The notes: generated from the sequence alone by a model not told the origin. A DNA stretch of 64,000 nt from Candidatus Anderseniibacteriota bacterium (GCA_021414205.1 JAIOOW010000003.1:248001-312000), one strand, 5' to 3'. Positions 7,487 through 16,777 are shown, counted from the stretch's first letter. Numbers and translations are program-made.

Positions 7487-8182
7487 TTACACTCTCGGAT
7501 TTATCTGCGTAATGCTAATGAGGTCGGCGTGCACTAAAATACGGTGGCTGATAGACCACAATGGCCAACATGCCATAATCGACATGGTCGGGTACAGATG
7601 GTCGGATGGCACGGTGTAGCCGTTTGTCGGCACGATAGTTTCTGATTTGTATACCCTGTACGTGTATCGAGTACCTTTCCAATCTATGAGCATAGTATCT
7701 CCAGGCTTGATTTCATTGATACGGGTAAATGCGAATCTGTATTTGCCTTGCCATGGATATCCGGAGCTATGAGCTGCCACGAAGACATTACCCAGTGCAC
7801 CCGGTTCAACACCATTAGGATAGAGCGATGCTCCATTTTGGAGTGATGCAATCACGTCGGCGTCAGATAGCGATTTACTTTCAACGAGCGGAACGCTTAC
7901 ATCGATCGATGGAATGCGAATAAAATTTTGCCCTGCTTCAGCAGGATTGAAAGGGGGATTAAGAGGGAGCTTTGGGTATGGATGAAGAACAAGGTTGGGC
8001 GCAGAAGTCGGAGTTGGAGCAGGTACAGAGACCGTTTCTTGCGTTTGCTGGGTCGGTTGCTGCTGCGGAATAACAAGGTTGCCAAATGCAGGAACGTACG
8101 AGATAAGAAGAAGAATAAGGCCGTAGAAAAAAGTCAGCGCAAACACGAATGTAGCAATAAATGTCACAACAGGATGTTTCAT
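7487..8182 (-). CDS. Sortase family transpeptidase
   Basis: 231 residues. One N-terminal membrane segment (about residues 5-30), then a Pro/Thr/Gln-rich linker and the sortase beta barrel outside the membrane. Catalytic His lies in AAHSSGYPW (about residue 135), Cys in SIMACWPLW (about 204) and the supporting Arg in SHRILVHA (about 213). It would cleave a surface protein at a sorting motif and link it covalently. No LPxTG-type substrate is evident in the window. The ATG 8182 lies 10 nt after TATAAT on the minus strand; the longer frame upstream crosses that promoter and is not used. Confidence 0.88.
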   Translation of the reverse strand: MKHPVVTFIATFVFALTFFYGLILLLISYVPAFGNLVIPQQQPTQQTQETVSVPAPTPTSAPNLVLHPYPKLPLNPPFNPAEAGQNFIRIPSIDVSVPLVESKSLSDADVIASLQNGASLYPNGVEPGALGNVFVAAHSSGYPWQGKYRFAFTRINEIKPGDTMLIDWKGTRYTYRVYKSETIVPTNGYTVPSDHLYPTMSIMACWPLWSISHRILVHADLISITQINPRV

Positions 8183-8218
8183 AATGTTTTTTATTATAGC
8201 ATAAATATGTAAAAAAAG

Positions 8219-8250
8219 CAAAAACCGCCTTGTTGGGCGGTTTTTGTTTT
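8219..8250. terminator. Terminator after the histone-fold gene
   Basis: AAAACCGCC-TTGTTG-GGCGGTTTTT with T runs on both sides. It ends the minus-strand histone-fold transcript just before the sortase promoter. Confidence 0.8.
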
Positions 8251-8266
8251 GTAGGACCAAAAAGAC

Positions 8267-8443
8267 TTATATGTCTTGTGGTTTTACAGTTGTTCGCTTG
8301 TTTCCTTTGGATCGCATAACAGCATCGTCTAATACCATCATGATTTTCTTATTGATAGCCTCAGGAAGGTCACCGGACATCTTTGCGTCCTTTTCTTTTA
8401 GATATGCTCGCACCTTGCTTGCAACAACGAGTAATTCGCTCAT
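8267..8443 (-). CDS. Small histone-fold protein (DUF1931-like)
   Basis: 58 residues. MSELLVVASKVRAYLKEKD is followed by a long central helix (LPEAINKKIMMVLDDAVMRS) and ends in KRTTVKPQDI. The helix-loop-helix arrangement and the TVKPxDI ending match the histone fold as seen in DUF1931 proteins and the KTIKAEDI end of archaeal histones. Expected role: DNA binding and compaction as a dimer, though single-domain DUF1931-like proteins are little studied. A strong SD (AAAGGAGG) precedes the ATG, unusual among conserved genes here, suggesting high expression. It has its own terminator. Confidence 0.72.
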   Translation of the reverse strand: MSELLVVASKVRAYLKEKDAKMSGDLPEAINKKIMMVLDDAVMRSKGNKRTTVKPQDI

Positions 8444-8510
8444 AGATACCCACCTCCTTTACCGAAATGCATAAGATGTAATCTTTTCCACATCCATCAA
8501 AGTCTACCAT

Positions 8511-9629
8511 TTATGCAAGAAACAGGGCAAATGCGAGCAAAATGACTAATGATGCATGCCCGATCATGATCGGGTGCTGGATCTCTATGCGAACAAAAAT
8601 CGCAATAAGTAGCAATACGGCAATCGCGATAAAAATTGTGCCGATAAATTCGCGACTGATGCGTGAAATAGTTGCGCCAAATACGGTGGCTGCTTGTGAT
8701 GCCGGGTGAATGGTGAAGAGCGGTATTGCAGATATGACATCGGAATTTGATGCCACTGCAGAGTGCGCCGAGAATAATTGCCATGATCCGTCTGATGGAA
8801 TCGCAAATTCTTCTGCATCAAACGAGGGAGATAAGATAATGCCAGAGATTGGGGGGATAGTTGATTGGTCTGTCGCAGGTTCAACTGAAGGCGTTGGGCT
8901 AGGAGTAGGAGATGGTTCGTTCGATGGCGAAGGCGCCGGGGTCGTTGTGGGGGTAAGTTTTGGCGGAAGTGCCTTTGCTTGCAGAAGTGCCGAAGGCGGA
9001 GGAGTGGGTTCTATAGTTGGTGCAGGCGTAGGTGCGGCTGCCGCTGCGAGTGGTTTCCCGAACATGTGCACCACGATAATTGATGTGGACCCATTAAAGC
9101 TACCAGACTCTACTGCAACTCCCGTTTCGGTATAGTCTGTGCGGAGCATATTTTCTTTGTGCTTTGGACTGGCAAGCCACCCAGCAACCACATCTTCTGC
9201 TGAGGTGAAATCCATAGCCAGATTTTCACCTGCTATTTCATAGGAATATCCGGATTGTTCCATCCAGTGCCATGGAGAAACCCCCGTCGGCGAGAAATGC
9301 GCAAAGTACTGATATTTAAACATGTCTTGCGCCTTTAACTCTGCTGCATGCGTAAGCGCGCCGTTTACTGCAAGATCTTTGAGCCCTACTTTTTCTCGTT
9401 CCGCATTCGTAAGCTGGATAATTCTATTCGTTGTAATAGTAGAGAGCGTCGCTTCGCTTGGAGTAAGCGCGATAATACTGATTGCAGCTATTTTTGCAGT
9501 AATTAGTAAGAGGGATATTGCTGTAAGAGACTTATGCCGCAAGGCAAGGGGATGGTGATTATTATCCGGATGCGGAATAAAACATACCTTAGCGTGGTGA
9601 AGGCCACGCGCCAAAGTGGCATTGCTCAT
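8511..9629 (-). CDS. CAP-domain (SCP-like) surface protein
   Basis: 372 residues. After an N-terminal segment with a hydrophobic stretch (about residues 35-55) comes a CAP domain (about 65-190): NAEREKVGLKDL, HAAELKAQDM, FAHFSPTG, AGENLA and a closing VVHMFG, with the His and Glu residues typical of the family. A Pro/Thr/Ser linker rich in PTP and PSP repeats follows. The end holds two hydrophobic segments (about 320-372) that would anchor it. Probably displayed on the cell surface; CAP activities vary and cannot be assigned. It is divergent from manC-like; the start codons are 29 bases apart and both promoters fit in that gap. Confidence 0.83.
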   Translation of the reverse strand: MSNATLARGLHHAKVCFIPHPDNNHHPLALRHKSLTAISLLLITAKIAAISIIALTPSEATLSTITTNRIIQLTNAEREKVGLKDLAVNGALTHAAELKAQDMFKYQYFAHFSPTGVSPWHWMEQSGYSYEIAGENLAMDFTSAEDVVAGWLASPKHKENMLRTDYTETGVAVESGSFNGSTSIIVVHMFGKPLAAAAAPTPAPTIEPTPPPSALLQAKALPPKLTPTTTPAPSPSNEPSPTPSPTPSVEPATDQSTIPPISGIILSPSFDAEEFAIPSDGSWQLFSAHSAVASNSDVISAIPLFTIHPASQAATVFGATISRISREFIGTIFIAIAVLLLIAIFVRIEIQHPIMIGHASLVILLAFALFLA

Positions 9630-9658
9630 ATGAGGTAGTGTATCGTATAAATAATCCT
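9630..9658. promoter_or_regulatory. Compact divergent promoter pair
   Basis: The gap holds TACACT on the minus strand (9637-9642), 7 nt before the CAP start. On the plus strand TATAAA (9646-9651) lies 7 nt before the manC-like start. Both mRNAs would be essentially leaderless. Confidence 0.5.
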
Positions 9659-10726
9659 ATGAATATCGTTATCGTGGCAGGGGGCGGGGGAACAAGGCTT
9701 TGGCCTCTCTCTAAGAAGGCGTTGCCGAAGCAATTCCTAGATTTGGGAACGGGGAAAACTCTTATAGAGCATACGTTCGATAGAGCATTGCAATTAACTG
9801 ATGCAAGTAATATTTACGTTGCTACTACCGAAGAACATGTGGCTAAGACAAAAGAGGTATTGCCAATGCTTTCTCCTAATCACATTTTCACAGAACCGGA
9901 GCGCCGAGAAACTGGCCCCGCGCTTGCAGCAACGGCGATCCAGCTGGTTGGATTAGGAAAAGGGGATGAGCCAGTTTTATTTTTGTGGGCTGATCATGTA
10001 TTTACAGATGAGGCGTCTTTAGTAAGAGATTTGAATATCATGGGCGAGCTTGTTGCGAAAGATTCAAACAGAATCGTTATTATGGGTCATGTGCCAGTGA
10101 GTCCGGAAACAGGATACGGTTATATGAAGATGGGCGAAAAAGTAGAAGGATATGACCATGTGCACAAGATAGATGAATTCAAGGAAAAGCCCGACTTGGA
10201 AACGGCGGAGGGTTATGTTGCGGCTCAAACATATTTCTGGAATATGGGATACATATGCGTGACGCCGAATTTCTTTTTGCAAGAACTTGCCGTGCATACG
10301 CCGGAGCTTGTGAGCGGAGTGAGAAAATTTGCAGAGGCGCTTGCAGGTCATGATGAGCAGCAAGCAAAAAATGCCTATCATGAACTCCCAAAAATCGCGA
10401 TCGACTATGCGCTCAATGAAAAAACAAAGCATATTATTGCAGTAACAGGCGATTACGGATGGAGCGACGTAGGAAGTTGGGCAGTGGTGAAGGAATTATT
10501 TGGCGTGGATGGCGACCATGTGCCAAAAGGGCATCATGTGCATGTGGATAGCGATAATAATTATATTTATAATGCTACAGACAAAGCTGTATCGCTCATT
10601 GGTATTCATAATACGGTAGTAGTGGTGACGGATAATGCGATTTTAATTTCGGATACTGCAAGTTCTCAGAAAGTAAAAGATGTAGTGAAGAAAATTGAAG
10701 AGAATGGGAAGGATGAATATTTATGA
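9659..10726 (+). CDS. Mannose-1-phosphate guanylyltransferase-like nucleotidyltransferase
   Basis: 355 residues. The N-terminal GGGGTRLWPLSK is the sugar-nucleotide pyrophosphorylase signature, with PKQF beside it. WADHVF, GYGYMKMG, FKEKP and WNMGY follow in the order known from GDP-mannose pyrophosphorylases. It should make GDP-mannose from mannose-1-phosphate and GTP for glycan synthesis. ATG 9659 begins right at the beta strand before the glycine loop; a longer start would overlap the promoter. The stop overlaps the start of mltG by 4 bases (ATGA), so the two are coupled. Confidence 0.88.
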   Translation: MNIVIVAGGGGTRLWPLSKKALPKQFLDLGTGKTLIEHTFDRALQLTDASNIYVATTEEHVAKTKEVLPMLSPNHIFTEPERRETGPALAATAIQLVGLGKGDEPVLFLWADHVFTDEASLVRDLNIMGELVAKDSNRIVIMGHVPVSPETGYGYMKMGEKVEGYDHVHKIDEFKEKPDLETAEGYVAAQTYFWNMGYICVTPNFFLQELAVHTPELVSGVRKFAEALAGHDEQQAKNAYHELPKIAIDYALNEKTKHIIAVTGDYGWSDVGSWAVVKELFGVDGDHVPKGHHVHVDSDNNYIYNATDKAVSLIGIHNTVVVVTDNAILISDTASSQKVKDVVKKIEENGKDEYL

Positions 10727-11730
10727 TTAGTATCACTAACCCGAAGAAGTTCAGTATTATCGTATTTCTTGTAGTTATTATTTTGGGCGCAATTGCATTT
10801 AGATACGTGTGGGGTGCGGGAGTGATGTTGAAAACGGGCGATATAGAAATTCGACAAGGAGAACCTGCTTCTCAAATATGGCGCGACCTGGTGAATGACG
10901 GATACTCTGACCGCACGATTCCGTGGAAGTGGTACGGCCGTTCCGGAAGCGCGGAGAAGATTCAGGCAGGCATATACCATGTAGAAAAAGGCGAAAAAAT
11001 AAAACCGGTTATTACCAGATTCATCACCGGCGATGTATCGGATAGTGAAGTGTCTATTACATTCCCAGAAGGATTTACGCTGCAGCAGATTGGGCAGCGT
11101 CTTGAGCAGCACGGAATTGGTACAGCGAAAGATTTTGAGAAAGAAGCTATTGTAAAAAACTATTCGGACAAGTTCTCGTTTTTATCTCCACTTTCCCCGA
11201 ATCGATCATTAGAGGGTTACCTATTCCCAGATACGTATCGAATTGCAAAAAGCGATACTGCGCATGATGTGATTATGAAAATGTTGGGCAATTTTGATGT
11301 AAAAGTTACGCAGGATATGCGTGATAGCGCAAAGTCACAGGGTAGAACGCTCGACCAAGTAGTTATTGTTGCAAGTATTATTGAAAAAGAAGTATTTCAC
11401 ACAGAAGATTTGCCACCTGTTGCGGGAATTTTTTGGAAACGATTAGATGAAAGTCTTGGGCTGTATGCAGACTCAACGATTCGATACGCACTTCAGAAAG
11501 GCGATGAATTAACTGTTACGGATTTGGCGACAGATTCCCCATACAACACGAGAAAGTATAAAGACTTACCACCAACGGCAATCGGCAATCCTGGGCTTAT
11601 CGCTATTCAAGCAGCATTGAACCCGCAAAAAACAGATTACTATTACTACTTAACGACTCCAGATGGAACAACCGTGTTCGCCAAAACAAACGACCAGCAT
11701 AACGCGAACAAAGTAAAATATTTGAAATAA
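10723..11730 (+). CDS. mltG: Endolytic murein transglycosylase
   Basis: 335 residues. One membrane segment (about 8-28), a LysM-like region (IEIRQGEPASQIWRDL) and a YceG/MltG domain with SLEGYLFPDTY, the catalytic Glu in VASIIEKE (about residue 221), and the closing SPYNTRKYKDLPP and AIGNPG motifs. It cleaves nascent glycan strands next to the membrane and so ends peptidoglycan chain extension. It overlaps the upstream sugar-nucleotide gene, linking glycan precursor supply and wall processing. Confidence 0.92.
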   Translation: MISITNPKKFSIIVFLVVIILGAIAFRYVWGAGVMLKTGDIEIRQGEPASQIWRDLVNDGYSDRTIPWKWYGRSGSAEKIQAGIYHVEKGEKIKPVITRFITGDVSDSEVSITFPEGFTLQQIGQRLEQHGIGTAKDFEKEAIVKNYSDKFSFLSPLSPNRSLEGYLFPDTYRIAKSDTAHDVIMKMLGNFDVKVTQDMRDSAKSQGRTLDQVVIVASIIEKEVFHTEDLPPVAGIFWKRLDESLGLYADSTIRYALQKGDELTVTDLATDSPYNTRKYKDLPPTAIGNPGLIAIQAALNPQKTDYYYYLTTPDGTTVFAKTNDQHNANKVKYLK

Positions 11731-11880
11731 GTTGCATTTTTAGGGGTTTTCTGGCAATCTACGTATTAGTCATCCAAAGACCAGGGGCGCCAATAAGACC
11801 TCTGCAGGATAATGTATTCTGGCTTCTACTGAGTACAATCTATCTGAAATTGGTGACTGTTAATCCAGGCTAATTATTTT
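11731..11880 (+). promoter_or_regulatory. Leader of the rplJ-rplL operon
   Basis: 150 bases between mltG and rplJ without a gene. CCAG near 11780 can pair with CTGG near 11821, enclosing a GCC-AATAAGACC-CTGCAGG segment. In bacteria this position usually holds the L10 autoregulatory leader. The match to its consensus is partial, so this is a candidate only. Confidence 0.35.
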
Positions 11881-12405
11881 ATGCCACTTACAAGACAACA
11901 AAAAGAAACGCGCGTGGCGGAAGTAAGCGATGCAGTACAAGCTTCGGTTGGTACCGTATTTCTTGCGTACGATGCGCTCAATGTTGCGGATGTAAATGAG
12001 CTACGGGATAAGCTGTTTGAAACGGGCTGCACTATGAGAGTTGTTCCAAAACGACTTCTGAAGATTGCGCTCGCAGCAAAACAGTTCGGTTTTGACCCAA
12101 TGGCGCACGAAGGCCAAATGGCAATCATTACCGGAAATGATCCTGTATCACCTGCAAAGGTGCTCTTTGAATTCGTGAAGGGGAAGGAAAATCTTCGACT
12201 TGTTGCCGGCATTCTTGAAGGGAAAGAAATTACCACTCAAGAAGTTACCGCGCTCGCGAAGTTGCCAAGCAAGGAGCAATTACTCGGCCAATTGGTTGGA
12301 GTGCTTGCAGGTCCAATGCGTGGTATGGCGCAAGTACTATCCGGAGTGCCTCGCGCAACCGTATATGTGCTGACAGCTATTAAAGATCAAAAAGACGGAA
12401 AGTAA
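11881..12405 (+). CDS. rplJ: 50S ribosomal protein L10
   Basis: 174 residues. MPLTRQQKE starts the L10 N-terminal domain, with VPKRLLKIAL and the helical C-terminal tail (LPSKEQLLGQLVGVLAGPMRG) that binds L7/L12 dimers. It forms the base of the ribosomal stalk. Length is normal for L10. The start is the first ATG in frame and has no SD. rplL follows after 25 bases. Confidence 0.95.
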   Translation: MPLTRQQKETRVAEVSDAVQASVGTVFLAYDALNVADVNELRDKLFETGCTMRVVPKRLLKIALAAKQFGFDPMAHEGQMAIITGNDPVSPAKVLFEFVKGKENLRLVAGILEGKEITTQEVTALAKLPSKEQLLGQLVGVLAGPMRGMAQVLSGVPRATVYVLTAIKDQKDGK

Positions 12406-12430
12406 TTAATACGTAATTTATAACAATCCT

Positions 12431-12835
12431 ATGGCAGACGAAAAAGAAGCAGTAGTAGTTCCTGAAAAGTTTCAGGCTATTGTAAAGCAAATCGAAGAAA
12501 TGTCCGTGCTTGATTTATCAGAGCTCGTGCACGTTCTTGAGGAGAAGTTCGGAGTATCTGCAGCAGCACCAGCAATGATGATGGCAGCAGGTCCGGCAGC
12601 AGCAGCTGAAGAAGTTGCTACAAAATCTTCGTTCAACGTTGAAATTACTGATGCGGGAGCACAAAAGATTGCCGTGATCAAAGCAGTTCGAGAGCTTACA
12701 CAAATGGGCTTGAAGGATGCGAAGGATCTCGTAGACAAAGCTCCAGTAGTTGTAAAGGAAAATGTTGCGAAAGAAGATGCTGAAGCAATGAAAGCAGCGC
12801 TTGAAGCAGCAGGAGCAAAGGTAGAACTTAAATAA
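12431..12835 (+). CDS. rplL: 50S ribosomal protein L7/L12
   Basis: 134 residues. An N-terminal dimerisation helix (LSELVHVLEEKFGVS), an Ala/Gly/Met hinge and the C-terminal factor-binding domain FNVEITDAGAQKIAVIKAVR with LGLKDAKDLVDKAP-type sequence. It recruits translation factors on the stalk. It is slightly longer than E. coli L12 at the N-terminus. A hairpin terminator closes the operon. Confidence 0.96.
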   Translation: MADEKEAVVVPEKFQAIVKQIEEMSVLDLSELVHVLEEKFGVSAAAPAMMMAAGPAAAAEEVATKSSFNVEITDAGAQKIAVIKAVRELTQMGLKDAKDLVDKAPVVVKENVAKEDAEAMKAALEAAGAKVELK

Positions 12836-12858
12836 TTCTCACCTCGCTTTACAAATCA

Positions 12859-12880
12859 CCCCGCTACGGCGGGGTTTTTT
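12859..12880 (+). terminator. Terminator after rplL
   Basis: CCCCGC-TACG-GCGGGG plus TTTTTT. Confidence 0.85.
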
Positions 12881-12896
12881 GTTGTATACTTTTCGT

Positions 12897-14375
12897 ATGG
12901 GAAAGGAAACAATTTCAGAAAATACTCCGAGCGTGTTGCCAGATGATTATGCAGACGTTCGTCCGCTTACGGCTGTGCCTGATTCAACGTCAGAAATGCC
13001 CGTTTACACTGGCCCGGGAGTAGAGAATGGCGAAGAACAAAGTTCCGAATCGCCGAAAAATCTTTTCATGCAAGCATATGAAGCAGTTCGTACTACGGAC
13101 AAGGTTTCTACTATTGTCGACAACGTAGCAATTTGGTGGAAGGGCAGGCATATCGATGCGATAGAAAAGGATATTCAGCGATTAGAGGCATTGGCCAGCA
13201 CTCAGAGTGCGGAAGCTAGTCGGCACGAACAGCGTTTGCAGGCAAGCAATGACGCAGCTTTGGAATTAGGGAGAATCAAGAACGAACTTGGGGTAAATCA
13301 AGTTGATCATTCGCAAGCTGCTAATAGAGGTGATGAATATGCGGCAGTGAAAGCACGTGCAGAATCCCACGCAGCAACGGCAGAAAACATAAATAGGGAG
13401 CTTGCTAAAAAACGCGAATTGAAAGAGCAATTCGAACGCGATCGAGAGGGTGCTCGAGGGCGCGTGGCAGAGAGGTTTCAAAATAATATCAATGCGAATA
13501 TTGAGGTTATCCGCAATATTGATAGCCAGGTAGATCAAATGCAGCAGAATCTTGGCGTAGCAGATAAAATCGTGGCAAGTCTGCAGGAAAAGCAAGAAGT
13601 GGCTCGGGCGTTTCTGAATAATCCAAGTACGTTGTCCGTAGACAAGCAGATGGCGAAATCGCTCGTTCAGGACCTTGAGGGAAGGATTCAAGATATGAAG
13701 AGCGCGATGCAAATTCAGCAAGAAAAGATTGCAGTGTGCGATCGTAAAAAATCGACTCTTGAAAATCAGAAATTAACATGGGAAGCAAGAATTGCAAAAA
13801 AACCAGAACAGGCGAAGGTGGGCAATGAAGAAGTGTCGGACACTGAAAAAGAGGAAAGCTTTGTTGCGGAAACTACGAAGCAGATTACTGAACGCGAAGA
13901 TGCTCTGATGGGGGATGAGGCAGAAACTGCGACGATCGAGAAGGATCCTCGCGTTGTTATGATAGAGGAGCTGCGTGATTTGATTCATCAGCCTGAACTG
14001 GAAAGGTATGATAGCCCCGATTTTCAGGACGTGATTCTTGAAAATGGGACGCCGGAAGAGAAGGTGTTAGTGCGTACCTACGGGATGTTTACAAGAATGT
14101 TTAATTTTTTAGAATCTTCTTCGGGGCATAACCAAGAGAGTGAGGAGCTAGACCCTGTTTCTTTTGCTCGAGAATATGATGAAGTTATAGATGATTATAT
14201 TGATAATCCTGAAATAGCATTATTATTTGATTCTGATAATCGCGAGAATATAGAAAAGGGGAATGGGACTCCGGAACAACAGTTTTTAGTAAAGCTTTTT
14301 ATGTTTTTTGAGTACATATTTAGCTCAATGGATATTCGGACGGAATCCAAAAAATCAGATAAAAATCTTATATGA
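12897..14375 (+). CDS. Long coiled-coil protein of unknown function
   Basis: 492 residues without signal peptide or membrane segment. Residues from about 45 to 310 are a nearly continuous charged coiled coil rich in Gln, Glu, Lys and Arg. The remainder is acidic, with two related blocks: ENGTPEEKVLVRTYGMFTRMFNFLE and GNGTPEQQFLVKLFMFFEYIF (shared NGTPE then LV and a hydrophobic helix), suggesting an internal duplication. The ATG lies 6 nt after TATACT (12885-12890), so the mRNA is essentially leaderless. The next small gene overlaps its stop. Possibly a structural or scaffolding protein; no family recognised. Confidence 0.75.
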   Translation: MGKETISENTPSVLPDDYADVRPLTAVPDSTSEMPVYTGPGVENGEEQSSESPKNLFMQAYEAVRTTDKVSTIVDNVAIWWKGRHIDAIEKDIQRLEALASTQSAEASRHEQRLQASNDAALELGRIKNELGVNQVDHSQAANRGDEYAAVKARAESHAATAENINRELAKKRELKEQFERDREGARGRVAERFQNNINANIEVIRNIDSQVDQMQQNLGVADKIVASLQEKQEVARAFLNNPSTLSVDKQMAKSLVQDLEGRIQDMKSAMQIQQEKIAVCDRKKSTLENQKLTWEARIAKKPEQAKVGNEEVSDTEKEESFVAETTKQITEREDALMGDEAETATIEKDPRVVMIEELRDLIHQPELERYDSPDFQDVILENGTPEEKVLVRTYGMFTRMFNFLESSSGHNQESEELDPVSFAREYDEVIDDYIDNPEIALLFDSDNRENIEKGNGTPEQQFLVKLFMFFEYIFSSMDIRTESKKSDKNLI

Positions 14376-14617
14376 TGACCGATCCTCAAATGCAATTAGC
14401 GGGAATTACGCAGGCGTTACAAGGTGCGGACGTGTATTTGCGCGGCGTTGATTCATTTCTCAAGCAAATTGATATGCGTTTACAGGCATCAGAGGCTGAG
14501 CGCGTCAAGAAGCAAGTAGAAAACGATATAGAAATTACAAATATTGTAAGTGGTATGCACGATACAGCTCGACAGTATTTCGTGCAGTGGGAACAGGTGA
14601 GGAGTTCTGAAAAATAA
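14372..14617 (+). CDS. Small hypothetical helical protein
   Basis: 81 residues, mostly helical and charged (LKQIDMRLQASEAERVKKQVEND). The start ATGATG overlaps the stop of the coiled-coil gene, so it is translationally coupled and likely a partner. No family recognised. No terminator lies between it and the converging gene that ends 2 bases further on. Confidence 0.6.
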   Translation: MMTDPQMQLAGITQALQGADVYLRGVDSFLKQIDMRLQASEAERVKKQVENDIEITNIVSGMHDTARQYFVQWEQVRSSEK

Positions 14618-14618
14618 T

Positions 14619-16754
14619 TTACGGCGCAGGCGAAGCTACTGTTCCATCGGTAAGGGATACATCTACAATATCCGTTCCATCTAATGCATACAGATGCGTT
14701 TCATCAGGAGATATAGTGATGTCTGACAATGACTTTGCCGTATCAATATACAGCTGCCGTACCAGGGCGCCTTTCTTTGTGAATATAACGACGCGTTTAT
14801 TTATTGGATCAAGAACGTACAAATTTTGCATTGTATCTGTTGTGTAGATGCGAGTGGCGCTATCGAGCGCAGGGCTTACGGGGGCTTGGGTAAAGTCGGT
14901 AATTGCTCCTCGGAAGAATTTTGCGATCTTTCCGCCAGCAGATAGGGTGTATAGATTGCCATCTATTGCAAAGCTTTTAATGTCACCAGATTGCTGAGAT
15001 GCATCTGTTATCCAGGGTGTTCCGCCGATAAATCCTTTTAATGTCTTGTTGTAGGCGAAGATATTTTTTTGAGTAGCATCGTAAATGTATAAACGATTGC
15101 CGAATACTGCTAAGTCCGTAATCTGCGGTTTTGCATTCGGGAATGCGATAGTTTGGCTGGTCAGCGAATTATCTTTTGTATCAAAGAGGGCGAGGCCAAT
15201 CGGGTCAGTGTTAAATAGAATTGTTTTGTCTGCGGATTGCATTGTTCCGCTGGTAATAAATCCAATGCCAGATGTTGTTTGGTGTACGGGTGTTGCCTTA
15301 CCGTCGGACGAAAGTTTGATAATTGTATTCGTATCTGGATTGGCAGTATAGATGGCGTTATCTACGAAGAATATTCGATTCGGAGACTTATTAGATGTTG
15401 CTGAAGCAACACTGCCAAGCACATGACTGTTTGTTGTCGTTGTTCGAAAAATTCGTTGAATTTTATCTTTTTGCGTTTGAATATCGTTCTTAAGAGTCTC
15501 AGTTTCTTGCACGTATATATGCTCGGTAGTTAATTGGTCTGCAATTTTTTGCGCATCATCCAGTAATCCGGTTGCTTGTGTTCTGTTGTCGTAAATTAAT
15601 GCAGTATTTGCAGCATCGACTTTTGTTCTTGCTTCGTGAAGCTGTTCGCTCGCAGCTTGGATTGCTTGGTCTGATGCTTGCTTGTGCCTGAGAAGAACAA
15701 TGCTGACACCTAGCGCAATCAGGAGAAGCACCGCAATTCCCGCAAATAATTTACTTGAACCAGGAAGCTTCTTAATATTTCCAACAGTTGATTTGAAAGA
15801 AAGCTTGGGAACTCGAAGCGTACTCGCCTTCTTGGTTGCTTCTTTAGACGCTTCTGCAACAGCCCTTCCGCCTTGCGCGGATCCGCGTTTAAGCATTGGC
15901 CAGATGCGTTTTTTGGTAGCATTTCCTACTGCTTTTAATAAAGAGGATACAAACACCAAGGCTTGCTGAAATGCTGATTTTTTTACCAAGAGCGGCGTGC
16001 GAGGCTGAATGGTCGATGCGTCCATCCCGACGGGCTGCGCTGATCGTTTTAATGGAACTTCTTGTTTCGCTGTTGCAATATATTGCGGTAGCAGCGTCAC
16101 TACGGTCACAGAAAGAGGCGCCTTATGGTCCTGATCTAAATAGAGTTGCTCCAGGCGAGAAGCAATGGTCGATGCGGAATGTTCGAGAGAAAATCTGCCA
16201 ACATCTACGGATCTGAATACGGAATCAAACGTTGAAGATGTAAAAAATAAGCTGTCTCGTGTCATTACGGTGCCGCTTGCCACTTGTGAGAATGTTTTAA
16301 GCGGATCTGTGATAGGGAAGTGGGACAGTCCTTGAGAAATGTTTGTAACCACGGATTTGCGCGCTAGGAATACTGCGCCGGCTCCTGCAACGCTTACATG
16401 GAGCTGGGACCCGGCAAGTACGCCTACGGCTACATGAAAATGTCCCATCCAGTCCCGCACTCCGGAATCTGCCGTATCGTGCAAAATTAAGTTTGCTTGG
16501 TGGAGTGCCATTTCGAAGCTTGTAGCTGAAGAGCGCGAAGGGTCGCGGTAATACTCTCTTTGGATCGCAGTAATAATAGAATCTAATAACGGCTTGCCTA
16601 CGCCGTCTCGGTGTTCGATTTCTCCTGCAGCAAATAAGAATCCAAGACGCGTCTCAGCGTTTGTCGGTTCAAATAAATACGTTTCGCATACCATTGAGCT
16701 ATCAGTGGAAAGAACGAGTTCCTCTGCCGAAGGCTGAATGACTTCTTGTTCCAT
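14619..16754 (-). CDS. PP2C-like domain, membrane segment and beta-propeller fusion
   Basis: 711 residues. Residues 1-225 look like a divergent PP2C/SpoIIE-type phosphatase domain: VAVGVLAGSQLHVSVAGAGAVFLARK, MTRDSLFFTSSTFDS and the closing SVTVVTLLP fit its strands, but the paired metal aspartates are not convincing. A basic linker leads to one membrane segment (about 335-355), a coiled coil (about 360-430) and an extracytoplasmic propeller (about 440-711) with YTANPDTNTIIKL-type and YVLDPINKRVVIFT-type blades. The order suggests a transmembrane sensor coupling an outer propeller to an inner phosphatase-like domain. That function is inferred. Confidence 0.72.
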   Translation of the reverse strand: MEQEVIQPSAEELVLSTDSSMVCETYLFEPTNAETRLGFLFAAGEIEHRDGVGKPLLDSIITAIQREYYRDPSRSSATSFEMALHQANLILHDTADSGVRDWMGHFHVAVGVLAGSQLHVSVAGAGAVFLARKSVVTNISQGLSHFPITDPLKTFSQVASGTVMTRDSLFFTSSTFDSVFRSVDVGRFSLEHSASTIASRLEQLYLDQDHKAPLSVTVVTLLPQYIATAKQEVPLKRSAQPVGMDASTIQPRTPLLVKKSAFQQALVFVSSLLKAVGNATKKRIWPMLKRGSAQGGRAVAEASKEATKKASTLRVPKLSFKSTVGNIKKLPGSSKLFAGIAVLLLIALGVSIVLLRHKQASDQAIQAASEQLHEARTKVDAANTALIYDNRTQATGLLDDAQKIADQLTTEHIYVQETETLKNDIQTQKDKIQRIFRTTTTNSHVLGSVASATSNKSPNRIFFVDNAIYTANPDTNTIIKLSSDGKATPVHQTTSGIGFITSGTMQSADKTILFNTDPIGLALFDTKDNSLTSQTIAFPNAKPQITDLAVFGNRLYIYDATQKNIFAYNKTLKGFIGGTPWITDASQQSGDIKSFAIDGNLYTLSAGGKIAKFFRGAITDFTQAPVSPALDSATRIYTTDTMQNLYVLDPINKRVVIFTKKGALVRQLYIDTAKSLSDITISPDETHLYALDGTDIVDVSLTDGTVASPAP

Positions 16755-16777
16755 GAAAAGAAGTATATCATTAGTTG

